Positions 26,816 through 35,249 of a stretch of DNA of 64,000 bases are shown here, in pieces (positions within the stretch are counted from its first letter, which is position 1; each line of letters starts with the position of its first letter). Source of the DNA: Aquibacillus saliphilus (GTDB lineage: Bacteria > Bacillota > Bacilli > Bacillales > Amphibacillaceae); contig NZ_JAIZAP010000021.1 in the NCBI RefSeq assembly GCF_020404745.1, positions 1-64,000 of the forward strand, read 5' to 3'. A program made the translations under genes and the position numbers. The notes below the pieces were generated by a model. That model had not been told where the DNA came from. It saw only the letters and a list, made by a program, of their open reading frames with translations, and searched no databases.

Positions 26816-27913
26816 TTATTTAATTCTAAGTTCTGTTTCCTGATCGAAGAAGTGTACTTTATTCATGTCTAATGCTAATTCAATTTTTTCGCCACCGTTG
26901 ATGTCTGTTCTAGAATCAACACGAGCAACGAAATCTTGGTCATTTAATTTAGAGTAAAGATATGATTCAGAGCCCATTAATTCTGCTACTTCAATAGTTG
27001 CAGTTATTTTTGTACCAGGACTTGATTCAATAAATAATGGTTCATCATGCATATCTTCTGGACGTACGCCAAGAATAACTTCTTTGTTAACGTATCCTTG
27101 GTCGCGTAAAACTTTCATTTTTCCTTCTGGTACATTTACGCTTATATCACCAATCGTAATCTGTCCATCACTTAATGTTCCAGTAAAGAAGTTCATAGAT
27201 GGTGATCCAATAAATCCACCAACAAAAACGTTATCAGGCTTGTCGTAAACTTCTTTTGGTCCTCCAACTTGCTGGATATAACCATCCTTCAAAACAACAA
27301 GTCTTGTAGCCATAGTCATTGCTTCAGTTTGGTCATGTGTAACATAAATGGTTGTTGTTTGAAGACGTTGGTGCAACTTTTGAATTTCAGCACGCATTGC
27401 AACACGCAATTTAGCGTCAAGGTTAGAAAGCGGCTCATCCATTAAGAACACTTTAGCATCACGTACAATCGCACGTCCTAATGCCACACGCTGACGTTGA
27501 CCACCAGATAGAGCTTTTGGTTTACGGTCTAAATAAGCTTCAAGTCCAAGAATGCTTGCAGCGTTATTAACTCGTTGTTCAATCTCATCCTTTTTAAATT
27601 TACGTAGCTTTAGACCGAATGCCATATTGTCATATACATTCATATGTGGATACAAAGCATAGTTTTGGAAAACCATTGCGATATCACGGTCTTTAGGTGC
27701 AACTTCATTCATTAATGTATCGTTAATATATAATTCGCCACTTGTAATTTCCTCTAGTCCAGCAATCATACGAAGTGTGGTAGATTTACCACAACCTGAT
27801 GGTCCAACAAAGACAACAAATTCTTTATCTGCAATTTCCAGATTAAAATCAGTTACTGCTGGGTCTTCTTTGCCGTACACTTTATTAATATTTTTTAGCG
27901 ATAACTCTGCCAT
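26816..27913 (-). CDS. msmX: multi-sugar ABC transporter ATPase (MsmX/UgpC type)
   Basis: A 365-residue ATPase that in Bacillus energises several carbohydrate importers whose own operons lack an ATPase. The ABC domain shows Walker A GPSGCGKST (38-46), signature LSGGQRQRVALGRAIV, Walker B VFLMDEPLSNLD and H-loop THDQTEAMT. A C-terminal regulatory TOBE-type domain follows, with VGGFIGSPSMNFF and GVRPEDMHD. GGAGGAATTC precedes the ATG, and a cre-like site lies just upstream. The gene is next to a PucR-type gene, as msmX is next to yxkF in B. subtilis as I recall. It cannot serve the RbsA-class transporter in this window, which has its own ATPase. Confidence 0.92.
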   Translation of the reverse strand: MAELSLKNINKVYGKEDPAVTDFNLEIADKEFVVFVGPSGCGKSTTLRMIAGLEEITSGELYINDTLMNEVAPKDRDIAMVFQNYALYPHMNVYDNMAFGLKLRKFKKDEIEQRVNNAASILGLEAYLDRKPKALSGGQRQRVALGRAIVRDAKVFLMDEPLSNLDAKLRVAMRAEIQKLHQRLQTTTIYVTHDQTEAMTMATRLVVLKDGYIQQVGGPKEVYDKPDNVFVGGFIGSPSMNFFTGTLSDGQITIGDISVNVPEGKMKVLRDQGYVNKEVILGVRPEDMHDEPLFIESSPGTKITATIEVAELMGSESYLYSKLNDQDFVARVDSRTDINGGEKIELALDMNKVHFFDQETELRIK

Positions 27914-27931
27914 GTGAATTCCTCCTGTTTT

Positions 27932-27947
27932 TTGAAAGCGTTTAACT
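27932..27947 (-). promoter_or_regulatory. cre-like site upstream of msmX
   Basis: TTGAAAGCGTTTAACT fits the CcpA site pattern WTGNAANCGNWNNCWW at 14 of 16 positions. It lies between the likely promoter and the ribosome binding site, a position that would block elongation. The mismatches fall at the 3' CA, so binding is uncertain. Confidence 0.45.
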
Positions 27948-27989
27948 TATAAACTAAGTTTACCTAACGAAGCCTAAAAGGTAAATGGC

Positions 27990-28028
27990 AAGCGTGCACA
28001 AAATTGTACAACCGTTTTGTGCACGCTT
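27990..28028. terminator. perfect 14-bp inverted repeat between PucR-type gene and msmX
   Basis: AAGCGTGCACAAAA (27990-28003) and TTTTGTGCACGCTT (28015-28028) are exact complements with an 11-base loop. It lies 9 bases after the leftward PucR-type gene and could end it, but no proper T-run follows on either strand. Part of the message may continue into msmX. Confidence 0.55.
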
Positions 28029-28036
28029 ACATATAA

Positions 28037-28933
28037 TTAGATTTTTTGCTTTAACATAAGCGTGAGATAAACTGAAAGCGCGCCCTTAAATTGTTTGACA
28101 TCAATACTTGATTTTTCTATAAACTTATCGACACGATATTGAAGGCTATTTCGGTGCATATAAAGCTTTTTAGCCGCAAGTGTAGCATTTGAATTGCATT
28201 CCAAAAATATCTGAACTGTTTTAAGTAGCTCTTCATCATTAGTTGCATCTTGTAAAATAGAAGTAACAATTAAAGGTATTGACTCTTCATCTAAAGGCTC
28301 TAGCAATAAATAGGGTACAGATTCAATATAATCTACAACTGGACTTTTGCAATACTTATGTACGACACAAAAGCAGGATTTCGTCCATTTATATTGTTGT
28401 AAACAAGCGTCGATAACATTGAAATACGGACTGATAAATAAGTTAACATTCATATAAAAGTCACTCATAAGAACTTCAATTATTTCATGGTATGAGATAT
28501 CACTTTCATCACTTTTCATGTTTTCTTCAATGATGACTCCTTGATGACTATTTTCCCAAATAATTGGAACTTTTGTAGAGAATAATCCGTGAATAGCCTC
28601 ACGAAATGCAACACCATCAATAGTGTCGTCAGACAAAGAGAAATAGACAAATCGGTATATTTGTGGTTGATCATGAAACTGTTTGGCGTTGCCATTATTA
28701 AATAAAACATGTATCCATTGTTCTTCACGTTTGGTTACAGGGGGTTGATTTGCGTGATAGGGTGTCAAAAAAGTTTCCAGTAATAAGCTTTCTTTTTTGG
28801 AAAGCTCTTTACAGGGAAAACCTACTAGTTTATTTTCAGGGGTTGTAAACCAAAAAAAATTGTCAGTATCAATCGAAACTTCTTCGTTAGCTTCAACTAA
28901 CGAAGGAAATATTTCTTTTAACTTTTTAATCAT
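28037..28933 (-). CDS. PucR/CdaR-type helix-turn-helix regulator (YxkF-like)
   Basis: A 298-residue cytosolic protein. The C-terminal 60 residues, LLKTVQIFLECNSNATLAAKKLYMHRNSLQYRVDKF, are the PucR-family helix-turn-helix found in purine and sugar-diacid regulators. The N-terminal region is not recognised as a known sensor domain. It lies upstream of msmX on the same strand, 123 bases apart, as in B. subtilis (yxkF-msmX, from memory). Target genes and effector are unknown; the palindromes flanking it share the string TGTGCACRCTT and may be its sites or simply terminators. Confidence 0.75.
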   Translation of the reverse strand: MIKKLKEIFPSLVEANEEVSIDTDNFFWFTTPENKLVGFPCKELSKKESLLLETFLTPYHANQPPVTKREEQWIHVLFNNGNAKQFHDQPQIYRFVYFSLSDDTIDGVAFREAIHGLFSTKVPIIWENSHQGVIIEENMKSDESDISYHEIIEVLMSDFYMNVNLFISPYFNVIDACLQQYKWTKSCFCVVHKYCKSPVVDYIESVPYLLLEPLDEESIPLIVTSILQDATNDEELLKTVQIFLECNSNATLAAKKLYMHRNSLQYRVDKFIEKSSIDVKQFKGALSVYLTLMLKQKI

Positions 28934-29082
28934 TAGTAATAGCCTCTTTCGTGTGATAGTCTAGCAAGATCGTCTTATTTAACTAATCTTACCAAGATGG
29001 GCAAGAACAAGAATAAATATATAGCAACCTTTTACTTCTTTCATTATAACAAACAAGTGAAAATTGAACATTTTTAAAATAT

Positions 29083-29120
29083 AAAAGTGCGCACATAAGT
29101 AATATATGTGCACACTTTTT
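29083..29120. terminator. hairpin upstream of PucR-type gene
   Basis: AAAAGTGCGCACATA (29083-29097) pairs with TATGTGCACACTTTT (29105-29119) with one mismatch, followed by T. No rightward gene ends here, so the role is uncertain. Confidence 0.5.
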
Positions 29121-29159
29121 AGTTGCTTAGTAATTTATAAAATTGGTTTTGCCAATTAA

Positions 29160-29245
29160 GCTATGTCCAGATCGAGCACTTATCCCGGCTGAGGCTTTTC
29201 TTCTTGTCCAAGGGTGAGAACTATGGAACGTAATTTAGATTTATC
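29160..29245. repeat. possible degenerate Bacillaceae intergenic repeat
   Basis: GTCCAGATCGAGCACTTATC and the following CCCGGCTGAGG...GTCCAAGGG stretch look like a decayed copy of the GC-rich element seen at 32783 and 61704 (core AGCTCCRGCGCCTA; 9 of 14 positions fit). It stands out from the AT-rich background. Weak call. Confidence 0.3.
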
Positions 29246-29297
29246 TCCGAAGAAATAAATGTCTTTCTTATTTCAAAGGCGCCTTTCGCCTTATTCT

Positions 29298-29483
29298 TTA
29301 ACTTTCTTCAGGAAAAGGTTCATTCTCCTCAGGTAAATCTCTTGCCTGCTCGATTTGCATTCGACCATGAATGGATTTGGTTGTCCCTCCAGCCATACCC
29401 TCGCTAATCATTCGATCAACATCCAGTTCATGTTCTTTTCGATTTTGATAGTCATCGTTACTGTATTTAGTTTTCTTTTCCAT
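29298..29483 (-). CDS. small hydrophilic protein, function unknown
   Basis: 61 residues, strongly charged, no membrane segment: MEKKTKYSNDDYQNRKEHEL and then DVDRMISEGMAGG, ending in an acidic proline-containing tail. GTGAGGAATAGTCG precedes the ATG, giving an acceptable ribosome binding site. Low complexity and charge are typical of intrinsically disordered small proteins of spore formers. I do not recognise a family. It lies between a possible repeat and the YheC/D gene. Confidence 0.6.
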   Translation of the reverse strand: MEKKTKYSNDDYQNRKEHELDVDRMISEGMAGGTTKSIHGRMQIEQARDLPEENEPFPEES

Positions 29484-29627
29484 CGACTATTCCTCACTTT
29501 CGAAATACAATGTTTGTCCTGTTTGGATTTCTATCAATAGGATTTAACCGAAGATTTGTGAAATAAACTAGATTAATTCACCTGATTAGCTTTTCCACTA
29601 AAGCTGGTAAACATGCGAATTCTTTTG

Positions 29628-30962
29628 TTAATCCTTGTTCATTTTTAAATTATGAAGATAAAAAGCATACATAAACGGATAAGATAAGATGTTAATCGCA
29701 TCTTGATTGATTACTGGGTGGTTAAAAATACTGAAACCTGGCTTGGAGTTTGCTTCAAATAACCAAACCTTTCCTTCTTCGTCGATGCCAAAATCAAATC
29801 CTATTTCACCAATTAGATGAGGCATATCCTTTTCAATCTGAGTACTTAAAAGAATAGCGGTGGTTGTCAGACGGTTGTAGATTCTTTTCGTTTGTACTTC
29901 AGAGAATAACTCGTTCACTGTATGAATACTACCACCTCTTTGAACATGTGTAGTAAGACTCCCCTTACCGGCAAATTTTGCGCAAATTAAACTGACTTCC
30001 CAACTGTTTCGGTGATTTTTATTAGAGTGAACTCGGAAATCTATTGCACTGTTTCCTTTTTTCATCAGCGGTATTTCCTTCTGAGCAACATAACCTTTTA
30101 AACCATTAGGAAAGTGCTGGTCAAGAAAAGATTCTATTTTGGTATAACGATTGACTTGCGATTTATCTTTATAGTAATAGTGACATTCTATCTCTCCTGT
30201 TGCTATTTTTTTGCACCGTACAATTCCGGTTCCGCGGCTACCGTGTATTGGCTTAATATATAATGGATGTTTAGCTAATAGATTAATTATTTTTTGTTTA
30301 GAAGGATGAAGTGTGGTTTCAGGTAAAAGGTAGGAGCATTGGAGGTTTTTCATTAAATGCTCATAAATCTCCCATTTATTAAAGAAACCTTGATTAAATA
30401 AAGTTGAATTCATATTTAGCCATTTCTTTGCCTGAATGACTTCAGGATGATGTTCAATTTTTCTGTTGGGAAGACGATTATAAATAACAGTAGGAATCGT
30501 AAAGAAGTCTTGAGAGAATTGTCCCTTGTCTAAATAATAGGCATAAATTTCCCTTCGTCGATAAGAAATATGTTGGTAACCAAAAAATATTGTTTTAAAC
30601 CCAAGCTTTTCTCCAGCTTCACTTAATGACTTGAATATTTGTGTTCTTGGGCCTAAGACTTCTGAATCAGAATTAAATCCAGCTGTTAAAACACCAAGAG
30701 TCAATAATAATGTACATTGATTATCATTTATAGTTACAGCTAGAGTTTTATTTTTAGAAAGGTTTAGTTTAGATTTTAATTTTGACGAAATATATAATGT
30801 TTTATCATCTTTATGATGAGCAAGGCACTCAACGTTTGCTTGATGCGGACCATATCGTATATATTGGATGAAGTGAAACTTAGAAAAAAACTGATACGGG
30901 ACAATCATTCTATTTTTACTGCCTTGGTAAAATTTAATATCAAATGTGTAGGTAGTGATAAT
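29628..30962 (-). CDS. YheC/YheD family endospore coat-associated protein (ATP-grasp-like)
   Basis: About 444 residues. The YheC/D family has an ATP-grasp-like C-terminal domain, visible here as PLYIKPIHGSRGTGIVRC, IDFRVHSNKN, GEIGFDFGIDEEGKVWLFEANSKPG. Members associate with the spore coat. The start is odd. The best ribosome binding site in the frame, AAGGAGG (30968-30974), is followed by no ATG, GTG or TTG; ATT lies 5 bases and ATC 8 bases after it. A TTG at 31016 is far upstream of that site and an ATG at 30908 lies well downstream. I place the start at the ATT provisionally. It diverges from yheB, as in B. subtilis. Confidence 0.85.
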   Translation of the reverse strand: MITTYTFDIKFYQGSKNRMIVPYQFFSKFHFIQYIRYGPHQANVECLAHHKDDKTLYISSKLKSKLNLSKNKTLAVTINDNQCTLLLTLGVLTAGFNSDSEVLGPRTQIFKSLSEAGEKLGFKTIFFGYQHISYRRREIYAYYLDKGQFSQDFFTIPTVIYNRLPNRKIEHHPEVIQAKKWLNMNSTLFNQGFFNKWEIYEHLMKNLQCSYLLPETTLHPSKQKIINLLAKHPLYIKPIHGSRGTGIVRCKKIATGEIECHYYYKDKSQVNRYTKIESFLDQHFPNGLKGYVAQKEIPLMKKGNSAIDFRVHSNKNHRNSWEVSLICAKFAGKGSLTTHVQRGGSIHTVNELFSEVQTKRIYNRLTTTAILLSTQIEKDMPHLIGEIGFDFGIDEEGKVWLFEANSKPGFSIFNHPVINQDAINILSYPFMYAFYLHNLKMNKD

Positions 30963-31072
30963 GTGTCCCTCCTTAAAAGATAGTATATGGGTAATATATA
31001 TGATATAACTTATCAACTCATGACTAGCGCTTAAATGTATGTACCCTGAGATAAAAAGAGAGGTCGATTGAT

Positions 31073-32209
31073 GTGACAGGATTTTTCATCATTATTATGA
31101 TGGTAGTTGTAGGAGCTATAATTGGTGGTCTGACGAATTCCTTAGCAATTAAGATGCTATTTCGTCCATATCAGGCTAGATATATAGGGAATTGGAAGAT
31201 TCCTTTAACACCAGGATTAATACCGAAACGAAGAGATGAGCTTGCGAGACAATTAGGAAAAACAGTTGTAGATCACCTGCTAACTCCTGAAGGATTAAAA
31301 CAGAAGCTAAGACAAGCTGATTTCAAGCAACAAGTAACGGTTTGGGCACAGACAGAAGTAACCAGAATTATCGACAAAGACCTTAGTACTAAAGAAATGT
31401 TAGCTAAAATCGGTATCTATTTAAATGAAGAACAGGTTAAATTAAAAATATCAGAAATAACAAAAAAACAATATCAGAAATTCATGCAGTCGAAACGTCC
31501 TATGACGCTAAGAGAAATAATAAGCGAAGAATCGATAACTAAAGCGGACGAAGGAAAGGCCAAATTGTCAAGTTACCTTCAACAACAGTTGACGGATTAT
31601 ATTGACAGTGAAGATGCCAAAATGAAAATTGGGAAGTTAGTAGATGACTACCTAGAAGGAAAAGGTTTTTTGGGTAATATGATATCATCTTTCCTCGGAA
31701 ATGAAGGATTAGCCGATCGAATCCAGCCAATTTTAGTTCAATATATACAATCGATTGAAGCAGAACAAGTGATTAATGAATTGTTAACTAAAGAACTCGA
31801 TCATTTGTTAGACCAACCTGTCGGTGATATTGAAGCCAAGTTTGGTGCAGAGGCAATTGGTGATATTTTGGGAAGAGTTGTGTCAGTTGCTGTTCCTGTT
31901 GAAGAATGGTTAAACAAATCTGCTAAACAATTATTCAACCCTTTTGAGGGACAGTTGCTATCTCATATCGTACCAACAATTGTAACCAAGCTAACTGATA
32001 CGCTTGTAGAACGAGTAGATATGATGATGGGGAAATTAGGATTAGAAGAGATTGTTGAAAAAGAAGTTGAATCCTTTCCGATTGAGAGAATAGAACAACT
32101 TGTTTTAAATATTTCTGGAAAAGAGTTTAAATTAATAACTTATTTAGGTGCTCTTTTAGGTGGTTTAATCGGTTTAATTCAAGGTATTATAGTGCTGTTC
32201 GTGGGATAA
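31073..32209 (+). CDS. yheB: DUF445 family membrane protein YheB
   Basis: 378 residues, close to B. subtilis YheB. An N-terminal membrane segment runs into GGLTNSLAIKMLFRPYQARY and PLTPGLIPKRRDELARQLG, which are the DUF445 signature. A long amphipathic helical region follows, and a C-terminal hydrophobic segment (LGALLGGLIGLIQGIIVLFVG) closes the protein. The start is GTG, 9 bases after AGAGAGG. No biochemical function is known. It forms the conserved yheB-yheA pair with the next gene. Confidence 0.9.
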   Translation: MTGFFIIIMMVVVGAIIGGLTNSLAIKMLFRPYQARYIGNWKIPLTPGLIPKRRDELARQLGKTVVDHLLTPEGLKQKLRQADFKQQVTVWAQTEVTRIIDKDLSTKEMLAKIGIYLNEEQVKLKISEITKKQYQKFMQSKRPMTLREIISEESITKADEGKAKLSSYLQQQLTDYIDSEDAKMKIGKLVDDYLEGKGFLGNMISSFLGNEGLADRIQPILVQYIQSIEAEQVINELLTKELDHLLDQPVGDIEAKFGAEAIGDILGRVVSVAVPVEEWLNKSAKQLFNPFEGQLLSHIVPTIVTKLTDTLVERVDMMMGKLGLEEIVEKEVESFPIERIEQLVLNISGKEFKLITYLGALLGGLIGLIQGIIVLFVG

Positions 32210-32346
32210 ATCAAAAGAAAAACGAGTAAATTTCTCTTTTTTACATCCATGTAGTTGTAGCTTGCTATTGTATCAGTATACACAGCTTTTTTCGTTTGTT
32301 ATAGTTGTAGAAGTGTAAGAGAAGCAATCACAAGGAGGACATTATA

Positions 32347-32700
32347 ATGGCAAATATTTATGATAGCGCATATGATCTTGAAAAAGCGATTAGAGAAAGT
32401 GATGAGTTCCAAGGACTTAAACAGGCTTATGAAACAGTAATGGCCGATGAATCCGCTAAAAACATGTTTGAAAACTTCCGTACAACTCAAATTAACTTGC
32501 AAGAAAAGCAAATGCAAGGGCAAGAAATTTCTGAAGAGGAAGTAGAACAAGCAAAACAAGTTGTTGAATTAGTACAACAACATCCTGACATTTCTAAGTT
32601 GATGGAAGAAGAGCAACGCCTAAATGTCCTAATTAACGATGTTAGCAAAATTATTACTAAACCATTAGAAGAATTATATGGTTCACCAGAAGAACAGTAA
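32347..32700 (+). CDS. yheA: YlbF/YmcA family protein YheA
   Basis: 117 residues, wholly helical and charged (ESDEFQGLKQAYETVMADES, then LVQQHPDISKLMEEEQRLN), the pattern of the YlbF/YmcA (Com_YlbF) fold. YlbF, YmcA and YaaT form the complex that directs RNase Y in B. subtilis; YheA is a paralogue without a proven role. AAGGAGG lies 7-8 bases before the ATG. A strong terminator follows. Confidence 0.92.
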   Translation: MANIYDSAYDLEKAIRESDEFQGLKQAYETVMADESAKNMFENFRTTQINLQEKQMQGQEISEEEVEQAKQVVELVQQHPDISKLMEEEQRLNVLINDVSKIITKPLEELYGSPEEQ

Positions 32701-32709
32701 GTAAGTTAG

Positions 32710-32745
32710 AAACCTTGTCCGTAAGTTGGGACAAGGTTTTTTTTG
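32710..32745 (+). terminator. terminator of yheA
   Basis: AAACCTTGTCC (32710-32720) pairs with GGACAAGGTTT (about 32729-32739), followed by a run of T. Confidence 0.88.
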
Positions 32746-32782
32746 TCAGGAAATTATAAAATGGACTGCTGTGGATAATTAA

Positions 32783-32830
32783 TTACTAAGCTTTGCCACG
32801 TTCAGCTCCGGCGCCTACGCTTTTGTTCTT
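32783..32830. repeat. GC-rich intergenic repeat fragment
   Basis: AGCTCCGGCGCCTA (32804-32817) is the reverse complement, with one mismatch, of TAGGCGCTGGAGCT at 61758-61771. It lies in an otherwise AT-rich gap between yheA and yhaQ. Read as one copy of a dispersed Bacillaceae element. Confidence 0.5.
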
Positions 32831-32913
32831 TGAGAAATGTCATTAATTATTCATTAAATTGAAACCTTATCTCGAGATAAACGTAAAACAGTAACGAAAG
32901 GGGTATGGGATCA

Positions 32914-33813
32914 ATGACATTAAAATTAAACGATGTGACAAAGCATTTTGGTAGATTTACAGCAGTTGATGGGTTATCTTTAGAAATCCCTGAACATCAA
33001 ATTTTCGGGTTTTTAGGGGCAAATGGTGCTGGCAAGACAACTACTTTTAGGATGATCATAGGTTTGCTGGACGCAACAGATGGTAAAATTACATGGAACG
33101 GTGAAAATATTGATTATAGTAAAAGTAATTATATAGGTTATTTACCTGAAGAGCGTGGGTTATATCCTAAATTGAAAGTTAGAGACCAACTTGTTTACCT
33201 AGGTAGGTTACGAGGAATGGCCAAAAACGACATCATTGTCGAATTAAAAGACTGGTTGGAACGATTTAAGGTTCCTGAGTATTTAGACAAAAGGATTGAA
33301 GAACTATCAAAAGGAAATCAACAGAAAATTCAATTCATATCCGCAGTCATACATAAACCTAAGCTACTAATTTTGGATGAGCCATTCACTGGTTTGGACC
33401 CTGTCAACGTTGAAATGTTGAAGCAGGCAGTTGTTGATTTGAAAGAACAAGGAACATCTATTGTGTTTTCGTCTCATCGGATGGAGCATGTGGAAGAACT
33501 ATGTGAACATTTGTGTATAATGCAACAAGGTAAACCAGTTGTTCACGGTTCCTTAAAAGAAATTAAAAGGTCATTTGGTAAGAAAAACTTATTTGTGAAC
33601 GCTGATTTTAATTTAGAATACCTGAAAGACATTCCAGGGGTTGTAGGATTTAAAGGCTTACCGGATGGTTGTAAGTTACAAATTGAAAGTGAAGCAATAT
33701 CACAGAAAGTTTTTGCAGCGATTCAAGATAAGGGATTTGTTAGAAGATTTGAATTAGAAGAGCCATCATTAAATGACATCTTTATTGAAAAAGCAGGTGA
33801 GTCTTATGAATAA
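32914..33813 (+). CDS. yhaQ: ABC transporter ATP-binding protein YhaQ (NatA-like)
   Basis: 299-residue ATPase with Walker A GANGAGKTT near residues 38-46, signature-like LSKGNQQKIQFISAVI, Walker B LLILDEPFTGLDP and H-loop SSHRMEH. The architecture is that of NatA-type exporter ATPases with a C-terminal extension. The ATG at 32914 lies 10 bases from AAAGGGG, whereas the ATG at 32905 is only one base away. It overlaps yhaP by 8 bases. The pair resembles the Na+ exporter NatAB, but the exported substrate is unproven. Confidence 0.9.
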   Translation: MTLKLNDVTKHFGRFTAVDGLSLEIPEHQIFGFLGANGAGKTTTFRMIIGLLDATDGKITWNGENIDYSKSNYIGYLPEERGLYPKLKVRDQLVYLGRLRGMAKNDIIVELKDWLERFKVPEYLDKRIEELSKGNQQKIQFISAVIHKPKLLILDEPFTGLDPVNVEMLKQAVVDLKEQGTSIVFSSHRMEHVEELCEHLCIMQQGKPVVHGSLKEIKRSFGKKNLFVNADFNLEYLKDIPGVVGFKGLPDGCKLQIESEAISQKVFAAIQDKGFVRRFELEEPSLNDIFIEKAGESYE

Positions 33814-35077
33814 GTTTTTGATCGTTATGGCTCATACATACTGGAGCCGTTTTAAAACAAAATCCTTTCTAATCACTACTGCAATTGTTTTGGTTTTTAT
33901 TGTTGCTTTGGCAAATATTCAGTCAATTCTTGACTTATTTGGTGAAGAAGACGAACAAAAAAGAATTGCTGTTATTGATGATACAACAAACATTTTTGAT
34001 CTTTTTTCACAACAAATGGAGAGCACGGATAGTAATATAGAGCTTGTTAACTTTCAAGGATCGTTAGAAATGGCGAAAAGTGAAGTAGTGGAGGAAGAAT
34101 ACCAAGGGTTACTTCATATAACAGCTAATGATGAAGAACTTCCAGAGGCTACCTATCATTCCAATAAGGTAAATTCGTCAGAAGTGGGCTACCTGTTACA
34201 AAATAATTTGCAACAAATAAAAGTTATGATAGCTACTAATAACGCTGGAATTGATGAATCGGTAATCCAAGATATATATTCTCCAGTAGTATTTGAGACT
34301 GTTATGATTGAAAATACAACTGGATCTGGACAGATAGGAAAAACAGAAGAAGAATTAAGTAACGCACGCGGGTTAGTATATGTTATTTTATTTTTATTGT
34401 ATTTTGCTGTAATTACTTATGGAAATATGATTGCCATGGATATAGCGAATGAAAAGTCATCGAGAGTAATGGAAATATTGATTTCGAGTTCTTCACCAGT
34501 AAGTCAGATGTTTGCAAAAATAATAGGAATTGCACTATTAGGCCTCACACAATATGTATTATTTATTGGTGTGGGATATACAGTTATCAGTTTAAAGCAG
34601 GATGAAATGGTCGGAGGTATCTTTGAGTACTTTGGTATTGCTGACATAGAAGCAACTACATTTATCTATGCAATTGTGTTCTTTTTATTAGGGTATTTAT
34701 TATATGCAACGCTGTCTGCCATGCTTGGTTCATTGGTTAGTAGAATCGAAGATGTTCAGCAATTAATGATGCCAGTAATATTCTTAATTATGATTGCATT
34801 CTTTATTGCAATGTTTGGCTTAAATATGCCCGATTCTACGATGGTAACAATAACATCATTTATTCCTTTCTTTACACCAATGTTGATGTTTTTGCGAGTG
34901 GGTATGCTAGATGTCCCGTTTTGGGAAGTAGGGTTAAGCATTTTAATAATGATTATAACCATCGCAATCCTTGCACTTATTGGGGCAAGAGTCTATCGAG
35001 GCGGAGTACTAATGTACGGACGATCGACATCACTGAAGGATTTTAAGAAAGCATTACAACTATCTAAAAAAGATTAA
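33806..35077 (+). CDS. yhaP: ABC transporter permease YhaP (NatB-like)
   Basis: 423-residue ABC-2 permease: one membrane segment near the N-terminus (SFLITTAIVLVFIVALA), a large extracellular domain of about 150 residues, then five to six membrane segments starting at ARGLVYVILFLLYFAVITYG. The motif NEKSSRVMEILISSSSPVSQM is typical of NatB-type permeases. The start lies within the last codons of yhaQ, with GCAGGTGAG as the ribosome binding site. A long nested hairpin follows. Confidence 0.9.
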   Translation: MNKFLIVMAHTYWSRFKTKSFLITTAIVLVFIVALANIQSILDLFGEEDEQKRIAVIDDTTNIFDLFSQQMESTDSNIELVNFQGSLEMAKSEVVEEEYQGLLHITANDEELPEATYHSNKVNSSEVGYLLQNNLQQIKVMIATNNAGIDESVIQDIYSPVVFETVMIENTTGSGQIGKTEEELSNARGLVYVILFLLYFAVITYGNMIAMDIANEKSSRVMEILISSSSPVSQMFAKIIGIALLGLTQYVLFIGVGYTVISLKQDEMVGGIFEYFGIADIEATTFIYAIVFFLLGYLLYATLSAMLGSLVSRIEDVQQLMMPVIFLIMIAFFIAMFGLNMPDSTMVTITSFIPFFTPMLMFLRVGMLDVPFWEVGLSILIMIITIAILALIGARVYRGGVLMYGRSTSLKDFKKALQLSKKD

Positions 35078-35100
35078 TTTGTCTATTTTAAGTACATTTG

Positions 35101-35170
35101 AAAGGTCAATGATAATAATTAAAGTTCCTTTTTGAAAGGGTAACTTTACATTATTTCATTGACCTTTTTT
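35101..35170 (+). terminator. long nested hairpin terminator after yhaQP
   Basis: AAAGGTCAATGA (35101-35112) pairs with TCATTGACCTTT (35156-35167). AATAAT/ATTATT, AAAGTT/AACTTT and CCTTT/AAAGGG pair inside it, so most of 67 bases can fold into one rod. A T6 tail follows. Confidence 0.85.
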
Positions 35171-35183
35171 AAATTTTATAAAA

Positions 35184-35197
35184 CGAACGTGCATTCG
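35184..35197. promoter_or_regulatory. LexA (DinR) box upstream of yhaO-yhaN
   Basis: CGAACGTGCATTCG fits the Bacillus SOS box CGAACRNRYGTTYG with one mismatch and is embedded in a longer palindrome AAACGAA...TTCGTTT (35181-35200). It lies 53 bases before yhaO, in promoter distance. I recall yhaO being part of the B. subtilis LexA regulon. Confidence 0.75.
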
Positions 35198-35249
35198 TTT
35201 TTTCTATCTGCTAAAATATAAATAAATAGTTTTTATAGAGAGGAATAAA

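Noticed and set aside
32905-32913. ATG at 32905 as start of yhaQ
   Set aside because: It lies one base after the AAAGGGG ribosome site; the ATG at 32914 has normal spacing.
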